From the NCBI GenBank assembly GCA_002396005.1, contig DGVW01000107.1, positions 1 to 61,827 on the forward strand: a DNA stretch of 61,827 nucleotides, in the 5' to 3' direction. The notes under the pieces are model-generated. The model was not told where the DNA came from. It made no database searches and saw nothing but the letters and a program-made list of their open reading frames with translations. Positions 8,415-17,647 of the stretch are shown piece after piece (the stretch's first letter is position 1; every line of letters begins with the position of its first letter). A program made the translations under genes and the position numbers. This DNA comes from Oribacterium sp. UBA4274. Its GTDB lineage: Bacteria; Bacillota; Clostridia; Lachnospirales; Lachnospiraceae.

Positions 8415-10166
8415 ATGAAGAAGATCGGGATAGGGTATGAGTTTTACAAAAGAATGATAGATGACAACTGTTATTATGTTGATAAGACTCTTCTGATAGA
8501 GGATATTTTTGAAAAAGGTGGAAATGTCACCCTTTTTACCCGCCCCAGAAGATTTGGAAAAACCCTTGTGCTTTCAACAATTCAGACCTTCCTTGAAGAT
8601 GAGAGGGATAGGAATGGGAACAGGATTGATAACAGCAGATATTTCGAAAATAAGAAGATAGTGCTGGAAGGCTCCGATGATATCAAGTCCAGAATGGGAA
8701 GGTACCCGGTCATTAATTTATCATTGAAATCCGGGAAACAGAGCGACTTCTATAATTCCTTTATGATATTGAGAAAGACTATTATAGATGAATATAGCAG
8801 ACACTCATATATAAAGGATTCAGATAAGCTGGATGAAAGAGATAAGAATGAGTTTTCGAGCCTTTTGAATGGTGAGGAAGAGTGGCGCAGACTGGAAAAA
8901 ACCTTCAAAAATGATGAAGACAGAGTGAGAGCATTTCAGATTGAAGTGGGAAAATATGCGGTAGCCCTTAAGATTCTTTCTGAACTTTTGGAAAAATACC
9001 ATGGGCAGAAAACAGTTATTCTAATTGACGAGTATGATGTACCGTTGGAGAATTCCTATCAGCTTGGTTTTTATGAAGAGATGGTTAGCTTTATCAGGTC
9101 TTTGTTTGAGTCTGCACTCAAAACCAATACATCATTGGAACTGGCAGTTATAACCGGATGTTTAAGAATCAGTAGAGAAAGTATATTTACAGGTTTAAAT
9201 AACCTTGAGGTTAATTCAATAAATGGCGAGTATTTTGGCGAGTATTTTGGTTTTACGCAGGCAGAGACAGAGGAAATGCTTATAGAATATGGGCTTCCGG
9301 ATCATATTGAAACAGTAAAGGACTGGTATGATGGATATTTATTTGGGCAGACTGAGATTTATAATCCATGGAGTGTCATAAAATATGTTAAGGATCATGT
9401 TGCCAATCCCAAAAGCTTTCCGGAACCATACTGGTCAAATACATCTTCCAATTCAATAATAAAGGAAATGATCGAAGGAGCGGATGATTCCGTGAAAAAT
9501 GAATTGGATACTCTTATTTCAGGTGGAACAATAGAAAAGCAGATACATGAAGATATTACTTACGGTGATGTACGTGAGAGTGAAGATAGTCTATGGAATT
9601 TCCTGTATTTTACAGGATATCTGAAAAATGTTTCCGAAAGATTTGAAGATGTAGCGACTTTTCTCACGATGAAGATTCCAAATAAGGAAATAGCATATGT
9701 TTATAAAAATCAGCTTCGTCAGTGGTTTGAAAGGAAAGTAAAAGGATTTGATTATTCACCGTTGTATGATGCGATAAGCTCAGTGAATCCACAGGGGATT
9801 GAGGATTTTGTAAATAGTATTCTTGCTAAAAGTATCAGCTATTTTGATAACGACGAAAGTTTCTATCACGGCTTTTTCCTATCCCTTCTCTATGGAATGC
9901 CGGATTATGCTGTAAAGTCGAATCGTGAGGAAGGAAATGGAAGGACAGATATAGTCCTTTATCCTGATAATCCAAAGGATCCAGCTTATATCTTTGAACT
10001 GAAACAAAGAAAAAAATTTTCAGAGATGGAAGAGGGATTAAAGGAAGCACTTGATCAGATTGTCGTACAGAAATATGAAGAGGGCATAGTAGATGACGGA
10101 TATGTTGGGGCTGTGTCCTATGGAATCTGTTTTTGCAAAAAAAGATGCATTGTAGGATTACTTTGA
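8415..10166 (+). CDS. AAA-ATPase-like / PD-(D/E)XK nuclease-like protein (DUF1703 type)
   Basis: 583 aa. N-terminal AAA-ATPase-like domain (PF09820 type): VDKT near residue 23, a P-loop-like RPRRFGKT at 43-50, and Walker-B-like VILIDEYD at 201-208. The C-terminal PD-(D/E)XK-like domain has D512 in GRTDIVL and ELK at 528-530, ending in the typical YGICFCKKRC strand. These proteins occur in many copies in gut anaerobes and are assumed to be mobile or defence-like; no biochemical role is established. The start at 8415 has GGAGG 7 nt upstream. It stands alone between terminators. A second, divergent member lies at 45638. Confidence 0.85.
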   Translation: MKKIGIGYEFYKRMIDDNCYYVDKTLLIEDIFEKGGNVTLFTRPRRFGKTLVLSTIQTFLEDERDRNGNRIDNSRYFENKKIVLEGSDDIKSRMGRYPVINLSLKSGKQSDFYNSFMILRKTIIDEYSRHSYIKDSDKLDERDKNEFSSLLNGEEEWRRLEKTFKNDEDRVRAFQIEVGKYAVALKILSELLEKYHGQKTVILIDEYDVPLENSYQLGFYEEMVSFIRSLFESALKTNTSLELAVITGCLRISRESIFTGLNNLEVNSINGEYFGEYFGFTQAETEEMLIEYGLPDHIETVKDWYDGYLFGQTEIYNPWSVIKYVKDHVANPKSFPEPYWSNTSSNSIIKEMIEGADDSVKNELDTLISGGTIEKQIHEDITYGDVRESEDSLWNFLYFTGYLKNVSERFEDVATFLTMKIPNKEIAYVYKNQLRQWFERKVKGFDYSPLYDAISSVNPQGIEDFVNSILAKSISYFDNDESFYHGFFLSLLYGMPDYAVKSNREEGNGRTDIVLYPDNPKDPAYIFELKQRKKFSEMEEGLKEALDQIVVQKYEEGIVDDGYVGAVSYGICFCKKRCIVGLL

Positions 10167-10209
10167 GTAGTACAAATCATAGATTCGATGACATTGTATG
10201 GATAAAAGA

Positions 10210-10254
10210 AACGACTCAGTAATGAAGATTTGTTCATTGCTGAGCCGTTTTTTA
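10210..10254. terminator. Bidirectional terminator between convergent genes
   Basis: Long stem of CTCAG/CTGAG and AATGA/TCATT blocks flanked by AACG/CGTT, with T-rich tracts on both sides. It serves the nuclease-like gene on the plus strand (U-G pair and U run) and probably also the minus-strand ktrB remnant. Confidence 0.75.
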
Positions 10255-10320
10255 TAGTTTAGATGTATCAAGTTTACTGATTAGAGCTTGTGCGTGTTGT
10301 ATTATAAAAATGAAAGCTGC

Positions 10321-10551
10321 TTATAACTGATTCATCCTGTACCCGATTCCTACATGGGTCTGGATGTAAACCGGATTGGTAGTATCCTTTTCTATCTTCT
10401 TTCTGAGGTTTCCCATGGACACTCTCAGGGATGCCATGCTGCTGCTCCAGTTGTTGCCCCAGATTTCTGTGGTGAGATAGCTGTGGGTCACGACCTTGCC
10501 CACGTTTTTGGCAAGGAGATTTAAAAGCTTAAATTCTATTGGTGTAAGCAT
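10321..10551 (-). pseudogene. Orphan KdpE-like winged-helix DNA-binding domain (response regulator remnant)
   Basis: 76 codons match only the OmpR/PhoB-type winged helix of KdpE-like response regulators: LTPIEFKLLNLLAKNVGKVV, the recognition-helix region SLRVSMGNLRKKIE, and the wing YIQTHVGIGYRM. The receiver domain with its phospho-acceptor Asp is absent. The reading frame begins inside the last codons of the truncated ktrB gene (23-nt overlap). I infer that one deletion joined the middle of ktrB to the last third of a kdpE-like gene. If translated by coupling, it would be a constitutive DNA-binding domain; degradation is more likely. Confidence 0.8.
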
Positions 10552-11701
10552 TCGTTGTGACCTTAAATCCGCCGGCAGTGGATCCTGAAGCTCCGCCTGT
10601 AAGCATGAGTACTATGGTCAGAAGTATGTTCTTGTCTGAGAAAGTACTGTAATCTGTGGTATTGAACCCGGCAGTTCTCGGAGTAACGCTCTGGAATATT
10701 GATGCAAGGAGGCGTTCCTTTATAGGCATGTCTCTGTACTCTGTCATAAAGAAGATTACAGCAGGTATCAGTATGAGTGCCAATGTCATATTGAGGATGG
10801 CCTTGGACTGCATGGAGTAGGTGTGATAGTTCAGCTTATGTTTATAGACATCACTCCAGGTAAAAAATCCTATACCTCCGATGATGATGAGCGCCATGAT
10901 GGTAATGTTTATGAGTGGATCTCCGGCATAGTCCGTAAGGGAAGAGAACGGCGCTTCTGCTCCCATGAGATCAAATCCGGCATTACAGAATGCAGAAATT
11001 GCGTGAAACAGGGCATACCAGAAACCTTTGACCGGGCCAAAATCTCTTGTCATAACCGGCAGCATAAGAAGGGCGCCAAGGAACTCGAAAAAAAGTGTTC
11101 CCTTTACGATGAAACCAGTCATCTTGACGATACCGCCTATGTTTGGTGCAGAAATCGACTCCTGCATGATACTGCGCTGACGGAGACCGATTTTCTTGCC
11201 GGAAAGGACAAAAAGCAGAATGGCGATAGTTACTATACCCATGCCTCCGATCTGGATGAGGGTCAGGATGACTATCTGACCGAACAGTGTCCAGGTCCAG
11301 ACTGTGTCAGCAACAACAAGTCCCGTCACACAGGTAGCAGAGGTGGCGGTAAAAAGAGCATCCAGAAAATCGATATCAGCACCCGGATTGCTCGCAAAAG
11401 GTAGTCTCAGAAGAAGTGCACCTATCAGAATCACTAACATAAAGCCGCCCATGATAAGCTGAAAAGATGAGAAGTGAAGCTTTTCTCTGAGAAAACTTTT
11501 GATATTATCAGTCATATTCTCAGGAATCAGCTTTGCTATAAAATCAAACATATAATTTGTTTTGTTGTCTGATAAAGTCCCTTTAGGTATAGCTGAAGTG
11601 CCTGTATAAGCTTCTATATATGGTGCGTGAGGATTCTCTGAAAAAACTAAATCTTCATCGCGGCTATTCTTTATTCTATTGAACCAATAATTCCCGTACA
11701 T
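10529..11701 (-). pseudogene. KtrB/TrkH-type potassium channel subunit, C-terminally truncated
   Basis: 390 codons of a SKT-superfamily potassium uptake channel. All four pore loops are present: ATSATCVTGL, AISAFCNAGFD, TPRTAGFNTT and GGASGSTAGGFK. The frame breaks directly after GGFKVTT and ends seven residues later (NAYTNRI), so the last transmembrane helix (M2D), needed to close the fourfold pore, is missing. The RCK gating partner KtrA/TrkA is absent next to it, and a KdpE-type fragment follows in its place. An AAGGA precedes the ATG at 11701; the first ~60 residues are unusual for the family, so the true start may be internal. Probably non-functional. Confidence 0.82.
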
Positions 11702-11820
11702 GATAAATCCTTATATTTTTCATTATGAGTGCCAATTATTCATTGTTAACATAATTATTTCATTTTTCGTGTAATGAATGTGTAAATTTATAGTTACGGC
11801 GTATAAGTTTTTTATAAGGA

Positions 11821-11831
11821 TATGGTAGAAT
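11821..11831 (+). promoter_or_regulatory. Extended -10 promoter of the exonuclease III gene
   Basis: TATGGTAGAAT carries a TGn extension and a good -10 hexamer (TAGAAT) about 30 nt before the coding start. There is no clear -35, as expected for an extended -10 promoter. Confidence 0.5.
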
Positions 11832-11867
11832 ACAGATGATTCGCTTTTTGAGAAGGAGAAAATGACT

Positions 11868-12623
11868 ATGAAAAAAATGATTTCCTGGAATGTTAATGGC
11901 TTAAGAGCAGTGATGGGCAAGAATTTTATGGAGGAGTTTCAGAAACTGGATGCAGATATCTTCTGTCTTCAGGAGACTAAGCTTCAGGCAGGACAGATAG
12001 AGATGGACCTTCCGGGTTATCACCAGTACTGGAACTATGCGGAGAAAAAAGGTTACTCAGGAACCGCCCTTTTCACCAAGGAAGAGCCGATAAACGTGAC
12101 CTATGGCATAGGCGTGGAGGAGCATGATAAGGAGGGAAGAGTTATAACTGCAGAGTTCCCTGATTACTATGTTCTCACAGTGTACGTTCCTAACTCTCAG
12201 GGCGAGCTCAAAAGACTTCCGTACAGAATGGAGTGGGAGGATGCCTGGAGAGAGTACATTAACAGGCTCAATGAAATGAAACCGGTCATCTATTGCGGTG
12301 ATCTCAATGTTGCTCATGAGGAGATCGATATCAAAAACCCGGCTACAAATCATCACAATGCAGGATTTACAGATGAGGAACGCGCCAAGTTCTCGAGACT
12401 CCTGGATTCCGGTTATGTAGACAGCTTCCGTATGCTGCATCCGGATGCAGTGGATGAGTACAGCTGGTGGTCATATCGCATGAAAGCAAGAGAAAGAAAC
12501 GTAGGCTGGCGTATAGACTATTTTGTTGTATCAGAAAAAATCAAAGATAAAATCAAAGACGCAAGTATTCATCAGGAGATATTCGGCTCAGATCATTGCC
12601 CGATAGAGCTCTGTATTGAGTAA
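11868..12623 (+). CDS. xth: Exodeoxyribonuclease III (AP endonuclease family)
   Basis: 251 aa, single EEP-fold domain. Base-excision-repair enzyme cutting abasic sites and removing 3' blocks. Motifs: SWNVNGLRA, LQETKL (metal Glu), YSGTALFTK, the loop after YVPNSQGELKRLPYRMEW, GDLNVAHEEIDIKNP (catalytic Asp and Asn), SWWSYRMKARERNVGWRIDYF and the C-terminal GSDHCPIEL with the catalytic His. Of the two starts, 11868 has AGGAG at 9 nt while 11862 has it at only 3 nt, so 11868 is preferred. Single gene with its own promoter and terminator. Confidence 0.93.
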   Translation: MKKMISWNVNGLRAVMGKNFMEEFQKLDADIFCLQETKLQAGQIEMDLPGYHQYWNYAEKKGYSGTALFTKEEPINVTYGIGVEEHDKEGRVITAEFPDYYVLTVYVPNSQGELKRLPYRMEWEDAWREYINRLNEMKPVIYCGDLNVAHEEIDIKNPATNHHNAGFTDEERAKFSRLLDSGYVDSFRMLHPDAVDEYSWWSYRMKARERNVGWRIDYFVVSEKIKDKIKDASIHQEIFGSDHCPIELCIE

Positions 12624-12688
12624 TATTTCCATGGATTATGCATCACTTTGTGATATAAATCAGGGCCCTGTCTGAGGGACTAAAATTA

Positions 12689-12726
12689 AAAAAGCCGCGT
12701 AGGTGATATGCCTACGCGCTCTTTTT
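12689..12726 (+). terminator. Terminator of the exonuclease III gene
   Basis: Stem CGCGTAGG / CCTACGCG extended by flanking A/T pairs and followed by a T run. Confidence 0.8.
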
Positions 12727-12778
12727 AGTTTAAGACAGATACTTCCGAACCGGTATTGATGACGGATGATTCAAAAGA

Positions 12779-12787
12779 TGTTATAAT
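12779..12787 (+). promoter_or_regulatory. Extended -10 promoter of the glycogen cluster
   Basis: TGTTATAAT is a TGn-extended consensus -10, located about 70 nt upstream of the GlgX-like gene; no good -35 at the usual distance. The following three genes are probably transcribed together from here. Confidence 0.5.
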
Positions 12788-12858
12788 TATTCCAACTATA
12801 CATAGAGGTATTTATCCATCCCTTATGTGCACCATCAGGAAACAAAAGAAGGGAAAAA

Positions 12859-14865
12859 ATGTTTGGATTAAGAAAAGAAAATGATTTGTATATATTTGAG
12901 GCGGTTGTTCATACTGAGCAGCTTTACCTTAATCTCTATGACGGTAACAGGAAGGTTCGTCAGATAGCCTTTGATCACTGCCAACGTATAGGCGATGTGT
13001 GGAAGCTTGAGATTTCGGAAGATATCTCAGACTACAGTTATTGCTATGAAGCGGATGGAGTTGTTTTTACCGATCCCAACGGAACGGTTTTTGAGGGCAG
13101 AAAAAAATTCGGGCTGCTGAAGGATGGAACGAAGATACTGAAAACTCCTGTGGCGGAAGCTGTAGCCATGCCGGAAATCAGTGATGAGTGGATCAAGGAC
13201 AGACCACTTGAAACACCATATGACGAATCAATCATATATCGTCTTCATGTAAGAGGCTTTACGGAGCATAGCTCCTCCGGAGTCAAGAAAGATGTAAGAG
13301 GTACCTTTCAGGGAATAATCGAAAAGATACCCTATCTGGTTTCACTGGGGATCACGGCCGTTGAGCTGATGCCTCCATATGAGTTTAATGAGGTTATGCT
13401 TCCTGATTACGGAAGTCGTAATCCTTATCATGCTGAAGTACGTCCGACGGGACGTATCAATTATTGGGGGTTCACCAAAGATGCCCTGCAGCTTGCACCT
13501 AAATCAAGCTTTACTTCAGATCATAAAAATCCAAGAAATGAGTTTCGAAAACTGGTGTATGAACTGCACCGGAACAACATAGAAGTTATAGTTGACCTGT
13601 ACTTTACCAATGAAACATTACCGGACTACATAACCAATGTCATGAGATACTGGCGCATCAACTATCACGTGGATGGTATCCATATGATAGGATCGGCACC
13701 TTACAGTGTCATCGCCCGGGATCCTTACTTAAGCCGGTTCAAGATCTGGGCAGACAGTTGGGATGGACAGATATCGGAGGATGATCGCCACAGCGGCGCC
13801 TATAGGGAGTATGCTCCGAGATATCTTGCAGATTACAATCAGGGCTTTCAGGATGACATGCGCCGTATTTTAAAGGGCGATGAGAATATGCTGAAAACTC
13901 TCATGGACCGAGTGAGGTACAATCCTTCCGGACGGGCCAACATTCAGTATATGGCCAATGTTTCCGGCATGAGTCTCTATGATGTCCTGTCCTATGACAG
14001 AAAGCATAATGAGGAAAATCATGAGGACAATCGTGACGGCACGAATCTGAACTACTCTTGGAACTGTGGAGAGGAAGGCGCCACACGTAAGAAGTCCATA
14101 AAACTTCTCCGCAGGAAGATGTGGAGAAATGCTTACGTTCTGCTCATGCTCAGTCAGGGTACACCACTTATCAATTCCGGTGATGAGTGCGGTCAGACGC
14201 GACTCGGAAACAACAATGCATATTGTCATGACAGTGCATTGAACTGGATGGACTGGCGTCTTCTGGATAGAAACAAGGAACTCTATGATTTTGCGAGAAA
14301 CATGATTGCCTTCAGAAAAAAGCATAAAGTTTTCCATCAGGCCAGAGCCTTGAAACAGCTTGATTACAGATCGGTCGGCATACCGGATTTAAGCTTCCAT
14401 GGTGAGAATGCCTGGAGGCCTGAGATGGAAAATTACAGAAGACAGTTGGGGGTTATGTATGCAGGAGCCTATGCGGAGGACGATACATTTCTGGTGCTTT
14501 ATAACTTCCATTGGGAGAAGCATCATTTCCTGATGGCTCATCCGCCTCTTGGTAAAAAGTGGGCTGTATGCATAGATACTGCAGCAGAAGAACAAAATGG
14601 TATATATCCTGAAGGTCAGGAGATAGAGACGGAAAACAATGAAATCGTTATAGAGCCTCGATCGATCGTGGTCTTGAAAGCGATAAAAGACAAGTCTTAC
14701 AAGCCGAAGCGCCGCAGAAAACGAAAAGTCAAAGAAATGACAGCTTCTGACAAAGCAGAATCCTATGACATCGAGTCAGGTGAAAACATTGTCAGAAACG
14801 AAATAAAAGATGTACAGTCGATTGAAGAAAAAAGTGATATAAATCAGGCCGATATCGACAGTTAA
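12859..14865 (+). CDS. GlgX-like GH13 protein lacking catalytic residues (probable pseudoenzyme)
   Basis: 668 aa, built like a bacterial glycogen debranching enzyme: N-terminal CBM48-like beta domain (1-115), GH13 barrel (120-570), C-terminal beta domain, then a basic/acidic tail starting KPKRRRKRKVK. The fold is recognisable (YRLHVRGFT, GTFQGIIEKIPYLVSLGIT, INYWGFT, GTPLINSGDECGQTRLGNNN). All four GH13 signature regions are degenerate, however: region I reads VIVDLYFTN (His lost), region II DGIHMIGSA (nucleophile Asp and Arg lost, 272-280), region III KIWADSWDG (acid/base Glu to Asp, 295-303), region IV MANVSGMS (His-Asp lost, 365-372). It heads the cluster with glgB and malQ, so a structural or glycogen-binding role is more likely than hydrolysis. 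Start: ATG with GAAGGG upstream. Confidence 0.85.
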   Translation: MFGLRKENDLYIFEAVVHTEQLYLNLYDGNRKVRQIAFDHCQRIGDVWKLEISEDISDYSYCYEADGVVFTDPNGTVFEGRKKFGLLKDGTKILKTPVAEAVAMPEISDEWIKDRPLETPYDESIIYRLHVRGFTEHSSSGVKKDVRGTFQGIIEKIPYLVSLGITAVELMPPYEFNEVMLPDYGSRNPYHAEVRPTGRINYWGFTKDALQLAPKSSFTSDHKNPRNEFRKLVYELHRNNIEVIVDLYFTNETLPDYITNVMRYWRINYHVDGIHMIGSAPYSVIARDPYLSRFKIWADSWDGQISEDDRHSGAYREYAPRYLADYNQGFQDDMRRILKGDENMLKTLMDRVRYNPSGRANIQYMANVSGMSLYDVLSYDRKHNEENHEDNRDGTNLNYSWNCGEEGATRKKSIKLLRRKMWRNAYVLLMLSQGTPLINSGDECGQTRLGNNNAYCHDSALNWMDWRLLDRNKELYDFARNMIAFRKKHKVFHQARALKQLDYRSVGIPDLSFHGENAWRPEMENYRRQLGVMYAGAYAEDDTFLVLYNFHWEKHHFLMAHPPLGKKWAVCIDTAAEEQNGIYPEGQEIETENNEIVIEPRSIVVLKAIKDKSYKPKRRRKRKVKEMTASDKAESYDIESGENIVRNEIKDVQSIEEKSDINQADIDS

Positions 14866-14957
14866 CACGTACATCGTAATTATAGATTTGATACAGGAGG
14901 GAAAACTGTTAACGGGGTAAAATTTTAGTTTTGTTGACAGAATACTAAGGAGGAAAC

Positions 14958-17525
14958 ATGACCGAAAAATTATATGAGATAGTGAATTGGGCAGATGTGG
15001 AGGATGTGACTTATGCGGAAACCGCCGATCCTAAAAGCATTCTTGGGGCACATGTGGTTCCGGAGGGACTTCTGATCCAGGCATTTATACCTACTGCCAA
15101 GGACATCGAAGTTAAGATTCAGGGTGACAAGGTATATCAGATGGAGCTTGTGGATGAGGCAGGCTTTTATGCAGTACTTGTTCCTATGAAAAAGAAGTGG
15201 GAGAAGGAGCTGCCGAAGTACTCCTATATCATCACTTATGATAATGATACAACACAGGAGTCGGAGGATCCGTATTCCTTTGCGTCAATCTATACAGAAG
15301 AGGATATCAAGAAGTATCAGGCCGGTATCTGGTATAACATCTATGACAAGATGGGTGCGCATCCGATCACCATTGATGGAGTAAAGGGAGTTGTATTCTC
15401 AGTATGGGCACCAAATGCAGAGAGAGTTTCGGTTGTAGGTAACTTCAACCTTTGGGACGGCCGACGCAATATGATGCAGAGACTCGGTGCTTCCGGAATT
15501 TTTGAGATATTTGTGCCACACCTTGCACCTGGGGAAGTTTACAAGTACGAGATCAAGTGTCGTCACAAGGAACCTTTCCTGAAGACTGATCCTTATGCCA
15601 ATTCCATGGAGCTCCGTCCGAACAACGCATCAGTTGTTGCTGACCTTGATAAGTACAACTGGACCGATAAGGAGTGGGAGGATAGAAAGCTCGAGTTAAA
15701 GACATCAGGTATCAAGGAACAGCCTATGAGCGTTTATGAGGTGCATCTTGGATCCTTTGCCCGCAAACAGTGCCTCGTTAATGAAGACGGCACTGAGGTC
15801 ATCGGCTCAGAGTTTTATAATTACCGTGAGCTTGCCAGAAAGCTTGCAACCTATGTAAAGAAGCAGGGCTACACACACGTTGAACTCATGCCTGTAATGG
15901 AGCATCCGCTTGATGCAAGCTGGGGCTATCAGGTTTCCGGTTACTATGCACCGACAAGCCGTTATGGAACACCTGAGGACTTTATGTATTTCGTTGATCA
16001 TATGCACCATGAGGGAATCGGTGTCATCCTTGACTGGGTACCGGCTCACTTCCTGAGAGATTCATGGGGCCTTGCACAGTTTGACGGAACAGGACTCTAT
16101 GAGAATCCGGATCCTGTACTGGTAAGCCATCCGCATTGGGGAACACTGACATTTAACTATCGTAAGAACGAGGTTTCAAACTTCCTCATAGGCAGTGCCA
16201 TGTATTGGGCTGACAAGTATCACATCGACGGACTCCGTATGGATGCGGTTGCTTCAATGCTTTATCTTGACTATGGCCGCCAGGGTCAGGATGCGCCGAG
16301 AAACATGTACGGCGGCAATGAGAATCTTGACTCGGTTGAGTTCCTGAAGCATCTCAACTCACAGTTCCATAAGAGATTCCCGGGAACACTTCTCATTGCA
16401 GAAGAGTCTACGGCATGGCCGAATATAACCTCATCAGTTGAGAATGACGGACTTGGATTTGACCTTAAGTGGAACATGGGTTGGATGAATGACTTCCTCT
16501 CCTACATGCAGGTCGATCCGCTTTTCCGTAAGGGAAGCTACAACCAGCTTACATTCTCCATGCTTTACAACTACTCAGAAGACTTCATGCTCGTGTTCTC
16601 ACATGATGAGGTTGTTCATGGAAAGCGTTCACTCCTCGGCAAGATGCCGGGACAGACCTTTGAAGAGAAGGCTCGAAACCTCCGTACAGCCTACGGATAT
16701 TTCTGGGGACATCCTGGAAAGAAGCTTCTCTTTATGGGACAGGATTTCGGTCAGTATGACGAATGGTCAGAGAATCAGGAACTTGAGTGGAATCTCCTTG
16801 AGTATCCGGTACACAAACAGACTCAGGATTTTGTAAAGGATTTAAATGCTGTTTACAAGGCTCATCCTGCACTTTGGCAGCTTGACTACTATCCGGATGG
16901 ATTTGAATGGATCAACTGCAGCTACAGTGACCTCTCTATGGTTATGTTTGTACGTAAGACTGACAAGCCTGAGGAAACAGTACTTGTAGTTACTAACTTT
17001 GATAATGTTGCACATCCTAAGTTCAGGGTTGGTGTACCGTTCATGTGCAATGCCAAGGCTCTCATCTCAACTGATGATGAGAAGTACGGCGGTTTCGGAA
17101 TGGTGAAGCATACACAGATAAAGGCGCAGAAGACATCATGGGATGACAGAAATTACGCTATAGACATTGACATCCCATCTATGTCCACAACTTATTATAT
17201 TCTGACTCCTTGTGCTGAGCCGAAGGAGAAAGCAGCAGCCAGAAAGACTGCATCAAAAACCACATCCAGAAAGACAGCAGTCAAGAAGGCCGCAGCAACT
17301 GATGAGGTGGTTACACTTGCGGTAACACCTGAGGAAGCAAAGAATGCCGAGAAAAAGATAAAAGACGCTATCTCAGGTACCAAGGCAGGAAAGAAGGAGA
17401 CTTCAGAAGGTGCTGTCAAAACAGCAAGAAAAGCAAAAGCAGACAGTAAGGTAAGCACCAAAAAGCCTGTTGCTACAAAGGCATCTAAAGCTGCATCAGG
17501 TGCTTCACGTCGTCGTAAAGGATGA
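14958..17525 (+). CDS. glgB: 1,4-alpha-glucan branching enzyme with histone-like basic tail
   Basis: 855 aa, GH13 branching enzyme that creates alpha-1,6 branches in glycogen. Domains: an extra N-terminal beta domain (about 25-110), CBM48 (about 135-225), catalytic barrel (255-640), C-terminal beta domain to about 750. Catalytic residues are intact: Asp429 in GLRMDA, Glu482 in IAEEST, Asp550 in FSHDE, region I DWVPAHF. From about residue 752 a ~100-residue Lys/Ala/Thr/Ser-rich tail (ARKTASKTTSRKTAVKKAA type) replaces the normal end; it resembles histone H1-like tails and is not part of the family fold. AGGAGG lies 6 nt before the ATG. Lies between the GlgX-like gene and malQ, evidently one unit of glycogen metabolism. 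Confidence 0.95.
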   Translation: MTEKLYEIVNWADVEDVTYAETADPKSILGAHVVPEGLLIQAFIPTAKDIEVKIQGDKVYQMELVDEAGFYAVLVPMKKKWEKELPKYSYIITYDNDTTQESEDPYSFASIYTEEDIKKYQAGIWYNIYDKMGAHPITIDGVKGVVFSVWAPNAERVSVVGNFNLWDGRRNMMQRLGASGIFEIFVPHLAPGEVYKYEIKCRHKEPFLKTDPYANSMELRPNNASVVADLDKYNWTDKEWEDRKLELKTSGIKEQPMSVYEVHLGSFARKQCLVNEDGTEVIGSEFYNYRELARKLATYVKKQGYTHVELMPVMEHPLDASWGYQVSGYYAPTSRYGTPEDFMYFVDHMHHEGIGVILDWVPAHFLRDSWGLAQFDGTGLYENPDPVLVSHPHWGTLTFNYRKNEVSNFLIGSAMYWADKYHIDGLRMDAVASMLYLDYGRQGQDAPRNMYGGNENLDSVEFLKHLNSQFHKRFPGTLLIAEESTAWPNITSSVENDGLGFDLKWNMGWMNDFLSYMQVDPLFRKGSYNQLTFSMLYNYSEDFMLVFSHDEVVHGKRSLLGKMPGQTFEEKARNLRTAYGYFWGHPGKKLLFMGQDFGQYDEWSENQELEWNLLEYPVHKQTQDFVKDLNAVYKAHPALWQLDYYPDGFEWINCSYSDLSMVMFVRKTDKPEETVLVVTNFDNVAHPKFRVGVPFMCNAKALISTDDEKYGGFGMVKHTQIKAQKTSWDDRNYAIDIDIPSMSTTYYILTPCAEPKEKAAARKTASKTTSRKTAVKKAAATDEVVTLAVTPEEAKNAEKKIKDAISGTKAGKKETSEGAVKTARKAKADSKVSTKKPVATKASKAASGASRRRKG

Positions 17526-17647
17526 GACACTATTTATAAATCTAAAAACTTATGTCGATGTTACTTTTGGGATGTGAAACATAAGCGAGGATTTTTATAG
17601 CTTGTGATGAGGACAGATCCGGTCAAATAAAATCAGGAGTACAGAGT

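Noticed and set aside
10321..10551. A complete small DNA-binding regulator
   Set aside because: It corresponds exactly to the C-terminal third of a KdpE-like response regulator and begins inside the broken ktrB gene, so a remnant is the simpler explanation.
10823..11404. 193-codon open frame on the plus strand within the ktrB region
   Set aside because: Entirely antisense to ktrB, with charged composition lacking any domain pattern and no ribosome binding site; a shadow of the real gene.
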